DNA of 20,265 bases, from assembly GCA_913041905.1 (NCBI GenBank), contig CAJWJQ010000020.1, positions 1-20,265 on the forward strand, written 5' to 3'. The DNA is from GCA-2718845 sp913041905. Its GTDB lineage: Bacteria > Pseudomonadota > Gammaproteobacteria > GCA-002705445 > GCA-002716945. The first letter of the stretch is position 1. Every line of letters starts with the position of its first letter. This document shows positions 7,019-14,024 of this stretch, in pieces. A model generated the notes under the pieces. It saw only the letters and a list, made by a program, of their open reading frames with translations, was not told the origin of the DNA and did not search any database. The translations under genes were made by a program, and so were the position numbers.

Positions 7019-7902
7019 ATCGTAAAAAAAATATATTCAATAAACATAGTATAACAAAGAAATGTGCTTGGTCACTAATTTTAGAGGCTAAGAAAGTAAT
7101 TGGTAATACTAATATTTTAACTAAATCAATTTCTATATCTAAATTAATTAATAATAATTTTTATAAATATTCCTATAATATAGAAAAAAAGAAAATAATA
7201 AGAAAAAATTTTAATTTAGATTCAGAATTACAAAATATGTTCGATTTGTATATGCCAATAATATTTAATGGGGTAAATAATACATATTTAATAGCTCATA
7301 TTGCTCAGACATTGGATGGTTACATAGCCACAAAATCAGGTGAATCAAAATATATAAGTTCGCCACAAAATCTAGAGCACATACATATGCTAAGAGCAAT
7401 ATCGGATATAATTATTGTGGGTACTAATACAGTAAGGTTAGATAATCCAATGCTAACTACCAGATTGGTAAAAGGGTCAAGTCCAATGCGTTTAATACTT
7501 GATAAAAAAAATACTTTAAAAAATAATTATAATGTTTTTTCAAACAAAGATGGCAATGGATATAAGATAATTTCAGAAAAAATAAAAAATTATAATAATA
7601 ATGTTTTTACTCTCCCTCTATATAAAAATAAATTTGATCTAAATGACATTATATCTTTGCTAAAAAAACTCAATAAAAGAATTGTATACATAGAGGGCGG
7701 TGGTTCAACCGTGTCTAATTTTTATAATAATAAATTATTGAATAAAATTCATTTGTGCATAAGTCCTATTATTATTGGTCAAGGTCGTAATAGCTTTATA
7801 CTTCCAAAAATAAAATCTTTAAAAAATATCAAAGATAATAAAATAAAATATTTTAAAATGGGAGAAGATATTTTATGTGATATAGATTTACCTATTTCTT
7901 AA
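7012..7902 (+). CDS. RibD C-terminal-type (dihydrofolate reductase-like) reductase
   Basis: Residues 91-296 form a RibD_C/DHFR-fold reductase domain: IAQTLDGYIA (97-106), VGTNTVRLDNP (136-146) and YIEGGG (226-231), the NADPH and substrate motifs of riboflavin-pathway reductases. The zinc deaminase domain of bifunctional RibD is absent. Instead there are about 90 basic, Asn/Lys-rich residues beginning with a CAWSLILEAKK segment. A protein of this shape next to a PTPS homologue suggests reduction of a pyrimidine or pterin intermediate other than the riboflavin one, although a role in riboflavin synthesis cannot be excluded. It converges on and overlaps the flippase-like gene by 15 nt. No clear Shine-Dalgarno sequence precedes the start, so the start is moderately certain. 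Confidence 0.85.
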   Translation: MTYRKKNIFNKHSITKKCAWSLILEAKKVIGNTNILTKSISISKLINNNFYKYSYNIEKKKIIRKNFNLDSELQNMFDLYMPIIFNGVNNTYLIAHIAQTLDGYIATKSGESKYISSPQNLEHIHMLRAISDIIIVGTNTVRLDNPMLTTRLVKGSSPMRLILDKKNTLKNNYNVFSNKDGNGYKIISEKIKNYNNNVFTLPLYKNKFDLNDIISLLKKLNKRIVYIEGGGSTVSNFYNNKLLNKIHLCISPIIIGQGRNSFILPKIKSLKNIKDNKIKYFKMGEDILCDIDLPIS

Positions 7903-8781
7903 ATTTAAAAAGAAAAATAAACCTGGCAAAGAACAAATTAAGTTTAATACTCCATAAATTATTGAAACACTTATACTTGCAGATGCAGATAGCCCAATAA
8001 GGAATGAGACTAATAATGCCGTAACCTCTCTTACCCCCCATCCGCCAATACTTACTGGCAATGTCATAGAAAAAAGAATAATAGGTGAAAATACTAGAAA
8101 TGCTAGATAGTCAATATCCAAGCCAAGAGAAATAGCTGAAATAATATAAATTAATATATATGAGGCAACTACAAAAAATGACAATATAATATGATTCCAA
8201 AAAATTGGTCCTGTAAATAATATATGAAAATTCTTTGTTACGTCCTTTGTTCCAAAATATTTTTTAACATTATATTTAATTAAATATTTCATTAAAAAAA
8301 ATATTAATGTTGTAGGTATGATTAGATATAAAAAAGCTACATATTTTTGATTAGTTAGAAAATAAACTGTAAGTGAAGTAATAAAAATGAAAAAAAGCAT
8401 TATTTGTCCAGATAACCTTTCAAAAATTACTGATTGAAATGATTTTCCCATTTTCAATATTTCCTTTTTGTTATCTGAACTACAATAAATTCTGTATAAA
8501 TCACCAGGAATGCCTCCTGGAAGGACATTATTCATAAAGCTTGCGATATAATAATATTTTAAGGAATGTTCAAAATTAATATTTAAATTTGTAAATTTAG
8601 AGACATACATCCACCTGTATGCAGATAATAAATATTGGCCAACGCTAATACCTATAATTAATATAATATATTTATAATTAATTATATTTATAGTTTGTAT
8701 AATCTTATAGCCATAATTATCAAATATTATATAAATTAAAATAATAGAAACTATGTATCTTATGATATCTTTTATTCTCAT
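7888..8781 (-). CDS. Flippase-like membrane protein (UPF0104/LPG synthase TM family)
   Basis: This 297-residue protein with about eight membrane segments belongs to the YbhN/AglD/MprF transmembrane family, whose members include lipid flippase domains and glycolipid-linked proteins. Diagnostic motifs are SFMNNVLPGGIPGDLYR (81-97) and GGWGVRE near residue 247. There is no cytoplasmic transferase domain as in MprF. It is the last gene of the minus-strand operon, starting on the stop of the methyltransferase gene (TAATG). With a GT4 glycosyltransferase and a CDP-alcohol transferase nearby, moving or handling a lipid-linked product across the inner membrane is a reasonable inference. Its tail overlaps the convergent reductase gene by 15 nt. 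Confidence 0.85.
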   Translation of the reverse strand: MRIKDIIRYIVSIILIYIIFDNYGYKIIQTINIINYKYIILIIGISVGQYLLSAYRWMYVSKFTNLNINFEHSLKYYYIASFMNNVLPGGIPGDLYRIYCSSDNKKEILKMGKSFQSVIFERLSGQIMLFFIFITSLTVYFLTNQKYVAFLYLIIPTTLIFFLMKYLIKYNVKKYFGTKDVTKNFHILFTGPIFWNHIILSFFVVASYILIYIISAISLGLDIDYLAFLVFSPIILFSMTLPVSIGGWGVREVTALLVSFLIGLSASASISVSIIYGVLNLICSLPGLFFFLNLRNR

Positions 8782-9653
8782 TATGTTAAAACAAGTATGT
8801 CTTCATGGCCAACAACTAAGTTAGATTTATGCAAATCAATGTTTTTTATCCTAAATTTATACCAATGAGATAAAATGTCATTATTAGTTTCTTTGTCTTT
8901 TTTTAAAGCATTATAAATAGTTTTTAAATATTGTTTTTGAAATATCTGATCATGATCTTTTTCAGATGAAATAACCCATGAGGAATCTTTATAGAGTGAA
9001 TTAAAATTTTTTAATTTAGATATATTTTTTATAAATTTTATACTTTTAGATCCCATGGCATAAACATCATTTTTAAATGATGCCTGATGTTTATTAAATT
9101 GCGAAACAATATACTTATCATGCTCATTAATTATATTCCATTTAATTTTACCATTAAAGCAGATTGAAAAATATATGGCCTTCTTTGATTCTATAGATGA
9201 AAATAGATTATTAATAAATGTCTTTGGCAATATATCAGTAATAGCAGAAAAACTTATTAGATTATATTTATTAATAATTGATAATGCCATTGAAACGTCT
9301 TGCTTCTTTAACTTTATATTACTTTTTTTAGAAACATCTTTTTTTAAAATTTTAAAGCTGGTTTCAGTATTCTTTAAAAATTTATAACTATATTGTTTTA
9401 AAAATTTTTTAGTTATTATGGGAAAATTACTAAGAAGTTTTTTGTCATGATCTACTAATAACATTTCATCAAAAGATATTTTATGATAATAACACCATCT
9501 TAGAAAAGAGCCTGTTCCACATCCTAGGTCAATAATTTTAGCAAAGCCTTCCTTATTATTTTTATAATATTCACAAAGGAGATTGCTTCGAGCTAAGAAA
9601 TCATATTTTTCTCTAGCATTTATCCATGTAAGCTGAAATTTATTAAAATTCAT
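8781..9653 (-). CDS. Class I SAM-dependent methyltransferase
   Basis: The 290-residue protein has SAM-binding motif I, IIDLGCGTGSF, at residues 40-50, and an acidic residue pair (LLVDHD) ending the second strand, as in Rossmann-fold methyltransferases. The C-terminal half is not familiar to me and contains no membrane segment. The substrate is unknown; position in the operon suggests the product made by the PTPS-like, dehydrogenase and glycosyltransferase proteins. It overlaps the glycosyltransferase gene by 11 nt and shares one base with the flippase-like gene, so translation of all three is probably coupled. Confidence 0.85.
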   Translation of the reverse strand: MNFNKFQLTWINAREKYDFLARSNLLCEYYKNNKEGFAKIIDLGCGTGSFLRWCYYHKISFDEMLLVDHDKKLLSNFPIITKKFLKQYSYKFLKNTETSFKILKKDVSKKSNIKLKKQDVSMALSIINKYNLISFSAITDILPKTFINNLFSSIESKKAIYFSICFNGKIKWNIINEHDKYIVSQFNKHQASFKNDVYAMGSKSIKFIKNISKLKNFNSLYKDSSWVISSEKDHDQIFQKQYLKTIYNALKKDKETNNDILSHWYKFRIKNIDLHKSNLVVGHEDILVLT

Positions 9654-10641
9654 TTATTGCCTTTTTAATAATTCTAGCTGGAACTGACCAGTTATACTTA
9701 GATTTATCGTAAATGTTTTCATAAATATATTTGTCATAATTAAGATTGGCTTTAATGGCATCTGACAAAGAATTAATTTCATTTTTTTTGACAAATGTAG
9801 CATGTTTTCCCTTTAAAACTTCACGTAAAACCGGTAAATCTGTTGTAATAATTTTCATCCCTGCTATTGAGCATTCTAATATAGACATTCCAAAACTTTC
9901 ATAAATAGTAGGCAAAACAAAAATATGTGAAATCTTAATATATTTCACTATTTCTTCGCTTGACAAGGTGCCTAAAAAAGATATTTTATCTTCTAACTTT
10001 AATTGTTTAATTAATCCCTCTAGCTCAGAAAAATATTCTTTGTCTATCTCAGTGCTCCCTATAATGTTTAAATGCCAATTTATATCTACCTCTCTTAACG
10101 CTTTAATTAAATAAATGTAACCTTTTCTTGGTATAACATTTCCAATTGAAAGCAAATTATTGTTAGGTTTGTTTTTTGTATGTATAAAAAATTTTTCATC
10201 AATTCCTGGTTTTGCTACAAATATTTTTTTATGATTATTTAAATATTTTGATATTTCTTTTTTCATATAATTGCTTACAGTTATAATCTTGTTTGCTCTA
10301 TTAAATGACCTTCTTTCATCAAAATATTTTTTCATATTAGAGAATTTATTTGTTGAATGTTCTAAAGAACAAGGTAAATGTATCAAAAGATTGACTTTAT
10401 TTTTAAGATTAATGTGGTGTTTAATTTTATTTGCAATAAAACCATCCAACAAAATAGTTGATCCTTTTGGGATTGCATTAATTAATCTAGCTAATTTGAT
10501 TATGGATATTTTATAACTAACCATTTTTTTTATTGGACAAAGAAATTTATTTCTCAGGTGAAGAGAAATATGCAAATCATACAAGGTTCCCCCTGTTTTT
10601 GTATCTCCAAAATGAGGAATAATAAAATAAAACCTCTTCAT
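9643..10641 (-). CDS. GT4-family (GT-B fold) glycosyltransferase
   Basis: The 332-residue protein is a retaining GT-B transferase of the group 1/GT4 type. The C-terminal nucleotide-sugar domain shows SIGNVIPRKGY near residue 165, LGTLSSEEIVKYI, and the E-x7-E motif in YESFGMSILE, followed by the family's GMKIITTDLPVLREVL. The N-terminal acceptor domain begins with a glycine-rich loop (FGDTKTGGT). There is no signal peptide, so it acts in the cytoplasm, possibly at the membrane face. Sugar donor and acceptor are unknown. It overlaps the PTPS-like gene by 4 nt (ATGA) and the methyltransferase gene by 11 nt. Confidence 0.92.
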   Translation of the reverse strand: MKRFYFIIPHFGDTKTGGTLYDLHISLHLRNKFLCPIKKMVSYKISIIKLARLINAIPKGSTILLDGFIANKIKHHINLKNKVNLLIHLPCSLEHSTNKFSNMKKYFDERRSFNRANKIITVSNYMKKEISKYLNNHKKIFVAKPGIDEKFFIHTKNKPNNNLLSIGNVIPRKGYIYLIKALREVDINWHLNIIGSTEIDKEYFSELEGLIKQLKLEDKISFLGTLSSEEIVKYIKISHIFVLPTIYESFGMSILECSIAGMKIITTDLPVLREVLKGKHATFVKKNEINSLSDAIKANLNYDKYIYENIYDKSKYNWSVPARIIKKAINEF

Positions 10642-11036
10642 TCATTAAGCAAGGTTAAATACGATGCAGATGCAATATGCGATTCATTTAAAATCATCTT
10701 AATTGAATATAAATCCTTAGTATTAAAGTTTATTTTTTTTAGTTTGTTTATAAAATCTTCTGTAAGTTTTTTAGCCATAAACTCAGTAGTAGTAAGTGTA
10801 TTTTGAAACTCTGGAATATCATCTAAGTTCTTGTAATTATATTGTGAAATACATTCTTCCAATAATTTGGATGCTAAATCAATATCAATTACAATATTTT
10901 GCTGGGTCAGACAGTTACCTGCTACAATTAGATCGATTATATAAGTTGCTCCATGTAAATTTTTTGCAGGTCCAAATAAATCATCATTAAGACTGTGTGC
11001 AATAAACATATTTTTTGTTACTTTTACTTCAAACAT
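10638..11036 (-). CDS. PTPS/QueD-like T-fold protein with altered active site
   Basis: The 132-residue protein has the tunnelling-fold layout of 6-pyruvoyl-tetrahydropterin synthase and QueD: FIAHSL (His14), LHGATY (His28), VIDIDLA (49-55), a DDIPEF turn (72-77) followed by TTTE, and NESH with Glu118 at the pterin-anchoring position. Aligned by eye to E. coli QueD, it keeps zinc histidines 16 and 31 but has Ala30 in place of His33. The catalytic Cys27, Asp70 and His71 are replaced by Ala24, Asn67 and Tyr68. It therefore probably does not do the QueD or PTPS reaction, though it may still bind a pterin-like substrate. It starts on the stop of the dehydrogenase gene (TAATG), within a tightly coupled operon. 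Confidence 0.85.
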   Translation of the reverse strand: MFEVKVTKNMFIAHSLNDDLFGPAKNLHGATYIIDLIVAGNCLTQQNIVIDIDLASKLLEECISQYNYKNLDDIPEFQNTLTTTEFMAKKLTEDFINKLKKINFNTKDLYSIKMILNESHIASASYLTLLNE

Positions 11037-12019
11037 TAGTTTTTCTTATAATTTACTACTTTACAATAAAATTTTTTATGCTTATCAATTCCTGAAAAGA
11101 ATTTTGGTAAGTCATAAAAATTAATATAATCTTTTTCTATAAGATAATCTAATTTATTGTCATTTAATAGTTTTATTGCTAACTCTCGTCTAGAGTAGTT
11201 GTTCCAGTATTTGCTTCTATTATGAGATACCTTCGAAACTTGTGAAAAAATAAATTTTACTCTTTTTGATAAGAATTCCTTACCAAAATTAATCTTAGAA
11301 ATACTATTGCCATACCAACTTAAAACGCATATTGTTGCTTCATCTTTTATATGGCTGCTAAGAGTATTAATCATGCTAGGATTTCCTGAGCATTCATATA
11401 TTATATTTGCTTGATAAGCCTTAGGTATAGAGGTTTTAAAATTAAAATTAAATTTTTCTGCTAATTGCTTCTTACTTTTTTCTATATCTACAAGCAAAAC
11501 TTCAATACCTATTATTGATTTTAAAACATATGCCATTAAAAATCCTACAATTCCAGCACCAATGATCAGAACTTTATCACCACACGAAGGGAGCGTGTCC
11601 CACATACCATTAATAGCTGTTTCCATATTTGCGGTTAACAAACACCTTTGTAGAGGAATAGATTTGGGTATTAATATTAAATCGGCTTCATTCAAGACGT
11701 AAACTGTTTGGTGCGGAAATAATGTATATACATATTTATTATTATACTTTGGTGATCCTTTGATAACCTTGCCTACATTTATATAACCATATTTTACATC
11801 TGAGCCAAAATCCCCCATTTGGTAAGGACACCTCATTAACTCCCTCTGACTTTTGGGCACGTCTCCAGTATAAACAATTTTCTCCGTACCATAGCTAATC
11901 CCGCTATAAATTGTTTCTATAAGAGCTTCGCTTTTTCCTGGCGCATCAATTATATGTTTTTTTATGCAACTATTATTTTTCTTATTTATCCAAAAGGATT
12001 CTGTTTCAAAGGTTTTCAT
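11036..12019 (-). CDS. MDR-superfamily dehydrogenase, BchC-like
   Basis: This 327-residue medium-chain dehydrogenase/reductase has the Rossmann motif GAGIVG (154-159) and Asp178 after the second strand, favouring NAD(H). The N-terminal catalytic domain has SGISYGTEK (39-47), like the SGIS-x-GTE segment of bacteriochlorophyllide dehydrogenase BchC, where ordinary zinc alcohol dehydrogenases have a Cys ligand. The four-Cys structural zinc loop is also absent, so zinc dependence is doubtful. No photosynthesis gene is in the window, so this is a relative of BchC rather than BchC. It is the first gene of the five-gene minus-strand operon and is divergent, across 30 nt, from the CDP-alcohol transferase gene. 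Confidence 0.85.
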   Translation of the reverse strand: MKTFETESFWINKKNNSCIKKHIIDAPGKSEALIETIYSGISYGTEKIVYTGDVPKSQRELMRCPYQMGDFGSDVKYGYINVGKVIKGSPKYNNKYVYTLFPHQTVYVLNEADLILIPKSIPLQRCLLTANMETAINGMWDTLPSCGDKVLIIGAGIVGFLMAYVLKSIIGIEVLLVDIEKSKKQLAEKFNFNFKTSIPKAYQANIIYECSGNPSMINTLSSHIKDEATICVLSWYGNSISKINFGKEFLSKRVKFIFSQVSKVSHNRSKYWNNYSRRELAIKLLNDNKLDYLIEKDYINFYDLPKFFSGIDKHKKFYCKVVNYKKN

Positions 12020-12049
12020 GATCGTTATTTAATATTAAGATTATATTAG
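12020..12049. promoter_or_regulatory. 30-nt divergent promoter region
   Basis: These 30 bases, about 90% A+T, separate the start codons of two divergent operons. On the minus strand a perfect TATAAT lies at 12040-12045, giving a predicted start near 12033 and a leader of about 13 nt for the dehydrogenase operon. I found no good -35 box at 17 nt. On the plus strand TAATAT (12030-12035) could serve the CDP-alcohol transferase gene. The two promoters must overlap each other and the coding ends, which would link expression of the two arms. Confidence 0.4.
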
Positions 12050-12775
12050 ATGAATAAATCTTTATATAAAATTATATTTCAAGCATATTGCTATCTATTA
12101 TTCTTATTTCTTGTGTTATATCAAGAATATTTAACATATAGCATATTACTATATAATACATTATTTTTTATTATTATTTCATCGATTATTTTTTATATCT
12201 TTAATATATTTAAAACAAATAAATTTACTTATGCATCTTATATAACGTATTTTAGAATAATTTTAATTATAATATTGTTTTCCATTTCTATAAATTCATA
12301 TTTATCTAAAGAATTTTTTAATATTTTTTATGAGAATAATTTATTCTTAATTATTTCCTTTACAGCTCTTTTATTAGATTGGTTTGATGGCTTCGTTGCA
12401 AGATATCTAAAAGAATCAACAAAATTTGGCGAAATATTTGATCAAGAAACAGATACATTTTTATTGCTAATTTTAGCACTGTCATTATATTTAAATTACA
12501 ATACTACAATTGCAATTTTTATAATACCATCGTATAGGTATATTTTTATATTTCTAGGATTATATTTTACATGGCTAAAAAATACCTTGCCAGAAAGTTA
12601 CCTAAGAAAGACAATCTGTTCTATGACGGCGCTATTACTAATTATTTGTCATTTACAATATTTATCTATGATCTATGTTCAAATTATTAGTATATTAGCT
12701 TTTTTAATAATTACATTTTCTTTCACAAAAGATATAATTTGGTTATATAGGAGTAAAAAACATGCTAATTCGTAA
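12050..12775 (+). CDS. CDP-alcohol phosphatidyltransferase family protein
   Basis: This 241-residue membrane protein carries the complete CDP-alcohol transferase signature, with Asp113, Gly114, Ala117, Arg118, Gly127, Asp131 and Asp135 in the spacing DG-x2-AR-x8-G-x3-D-x3-D. Such enzymes swap CMP of a CDP-linked alcohol or lipid for another alcohol. About six membrane segments are present, with two or three before the motif, so the N-terminus is longer than in PgsA. It could be a housekeeping phospholipid enzyme, but its place opposite the dehydrogenase-PTPS-glycosyltransferase operon and overlapping yceI by 14 nt suggests a specialised lipid-linking step. The substrates are not predictable from sequence. 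Confidence 0.9.
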   Translation: MNKSLYKIIFQAYCYLLFLFLVLYQEYLTYSILLYNTLFFIIISSIIFYIFNIFKTNKFTYASYITYFRIILIIILFSISINSYLSKEFFNIFYENNLFLIISFTALLLDWFDGFVARYLKESTKFGEIFDQETDTFLLLILALSLYLNYNTTIAIFIIPSYRYIFIFLGLYFTWLKNTLPESYLRKTICSMTALLLIICHLQYLSMIYVQIISILAFLIITFSFTKDIIWLYRSKKHANS

Positions 12776-13349
12776 TCTTTTAATACTGGCAGTTTTATTA
12801 ATTTCAGGCAATATCGAGGCTGATGATAAAGAATATATAATTGATGATACGCACTTTAGCTTAGGTTTCTTGGTAGAACATGCTGGTTATGCAAAGACTT
12901 TGGGTATATTTAGAGAAATCGAAGGTTCATTTACATATGATGAAGAAACAAATATTGTGAGAGACATAAATATAAATGTAAAAACTAATAGTGTTTTCAC
13001 TAATCATGAAGGAAGAGACGCTCATTTACGCAGCCCAGATTTTTTAAACACAGATCGATACCCAAGTATGGTTTTTAAATCTAAAACAAACAACTTAAAT
13101 AATAAACCAGGAAAAATTACTGGCGAATTAACCTTAATAGGGGCAACAAGGCCACTAGTATTAAATGCAAAAATAAATAAAATTGCTCAATATCCATTTC
13201 GTGTTGGTTTATTTAAGCCAATTGTGATGGGGGTTTCTGCCAATACGAGTTTTAAAAGATCAGATTTTGGTATGGATTATGGAGTTGATAAGAAATTTGT
13301 TGGAGATAAAATAGAATTAATAATTGAGTTTGAGGCGATACAACAATAA
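12762..13349 (+). CDS. YceI-family periplasmic lipid-binding protein
   Basis: YceI proteins are periplasmic lipocalin-like barrels; characterised members bind polyisoprenoids. The 195-residue protein starts with a Sec signal peptide (positive MLIRN, hydrophobic core, likely cleavage after Ala20). Then follow the family features DDTHFSLGFLVEHAGYAKTLG (24-44, first strands), the HEGRDAHLRSPDFLNT region and GELTLIGATRPL. An AGGAG ribosome-binding site lies 8 nt before the ATG, inside the upstream gene, which it overlaps by 14 nt. Coupling to a CDP-alcohol transferase and proximity to a flippase-like protein make handling of an isoprenoid- or lipid-linked product conceivable; yceI is also common alone. 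Confidence 0.92.
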   Translation: MLIRNLLILAVLLISGNIEADDKEYIIDDTHFSLGFLVEHAGYAKTLGIFREIEGSFTYDEETNIVRDININVKTNSVFTNHEGRDAHLRSPDFLNTDRYPSMVFKSKTNNLNNKPGKITGELTLIGATRPLVLNAKINKIAQYPFRVGLFKPIVMGVSANTSFKRSDFGMDYGVDKKFVGDKIELIIEFEAIQQ

Positions 13350-13355
13350 GTTTAA

Positions 13356-14024
13356 ATGCAAGAAAAAGAAATTCAAATAGATCCGACAATTCTAAAATCA
13401 TATATAGATTCTGTAGGATACAAAAAAGATAATGTTCTTGATGAACTTAGAGAAGTAACACAAAAACTTGGGGACATATCTATTATGCAAATTGGGGCTG
13501 TCCAAGGAGCATTAATTGAAATGCTATGTAAAGTAGGTAAATTTAAAAAATGTATCGAGATTGGTGTGTTTACTGGTTACAGTTCGATTTGTATAGCAAA
13601 AGGATTAGAAGATGATGGTAAATTATATGCATTAGATACTTCTATGGAATTTACATCAATAGCACAAAAATATTGGGAAAAAGCAGGGGTAAAAGATAAA
13701 ATTAAACTTATTATTGGTGAAGGCAATAATACTTTAGATAAATTTTTAAATGACGGTCATAGCGAAACCTTTGATTTTATTTTTATAGATGCTGATAAAA
13801 ATAATTATTTAGATTATTATGAGAAATCAATAAAACTAATAAAACAAGGTGGCGTGATAGCTATTGACAATACTATATGGAAAGGCAAAGTGTTAGATAA
13901 TGAAGATAAAACAAAAAGCACTAAATCTATAAAAAAGCTTAATGATACTATAGCTAAAGATAGCAGAATAGATCACTGTTTAATTACCATGTATGACGGA
14001 ATGACATTATGCATAAAAAAATAA
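13356..14024 (+). CDS. O-methyltransferase family 3 (CCoAOMT-like)
   Basis: The 222-residue protein is a class I SAM-dependent O-methyltransferase of the catechol/caffeoyl-CoA type. Motif I is CIEIGVFTGYSS (66-77), with LYALD ending strand 2. The divalent-metal ligands expected in this family are Asp145 (FIDADK), Asp171 and Asn172 (AIDNTIWKG). Bacterial members act on varied catechol-like hydroxyls, so the substrate is unknown. It follows yceI by 6 nt and overlaps trhO by 16 nt, so it is part of the plus-strand operon that begins with the CDP-alcohol transferase. A link to the neighbouring biosynthetic genes is possible, but the gene also occurs widely elsewhere. Confidence 0.9.
   Translation: MQEKEIQIDPTILKSYIDSVGYKKDNVLDELREVTQKLGDISIMQIGAVQGALIEMLCKVGKFKKCIEIGVFTGYSSICIAKGLEDDGKLYALDTSMEFTSIAQKYWEKAGVKDKIKLIIGEGNNTLDKFLNDGHSETFDFIFIDADKNNYLDYYEKSIKLIKQGGVIAIDNTIWKGKVLDNEDKTKSTKSIKKLNDTIAKDSRIDHCLITMYDGMTLCIKK

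Noticed and set aside
8640..8760. Long A/T-rich stretch resembling a low-complexity repeat
   Set aside because: It is the coding sequence for the N-terminal membrane helices of the flippase-like protein, where Ile codons (ATA, ATT) dominate.
10558..10990. Two plus-strand open frames over the PTPS-like and glycosyltransferase genes
   Set aside because: Both are antisense to recognisable coding sequence and have no ribosome-binding site or family features.
10638..11036. Straight annotation as QueD or 6-pyruvoyl-tetrahydropterin synthase
   Set aside because: The catalytic Cys, Asp and His and one zinc His are all replaced, and no other queuosine gene is nearby.
11036..12019. Annotation as zinc alcohol dehydrogenase or BchC
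   Set aside because: Zinc ligands typical of alcohol dehydrogenases are missing and there are no bacteriochlorophyll genes in the window; only superfamily membership is supported.
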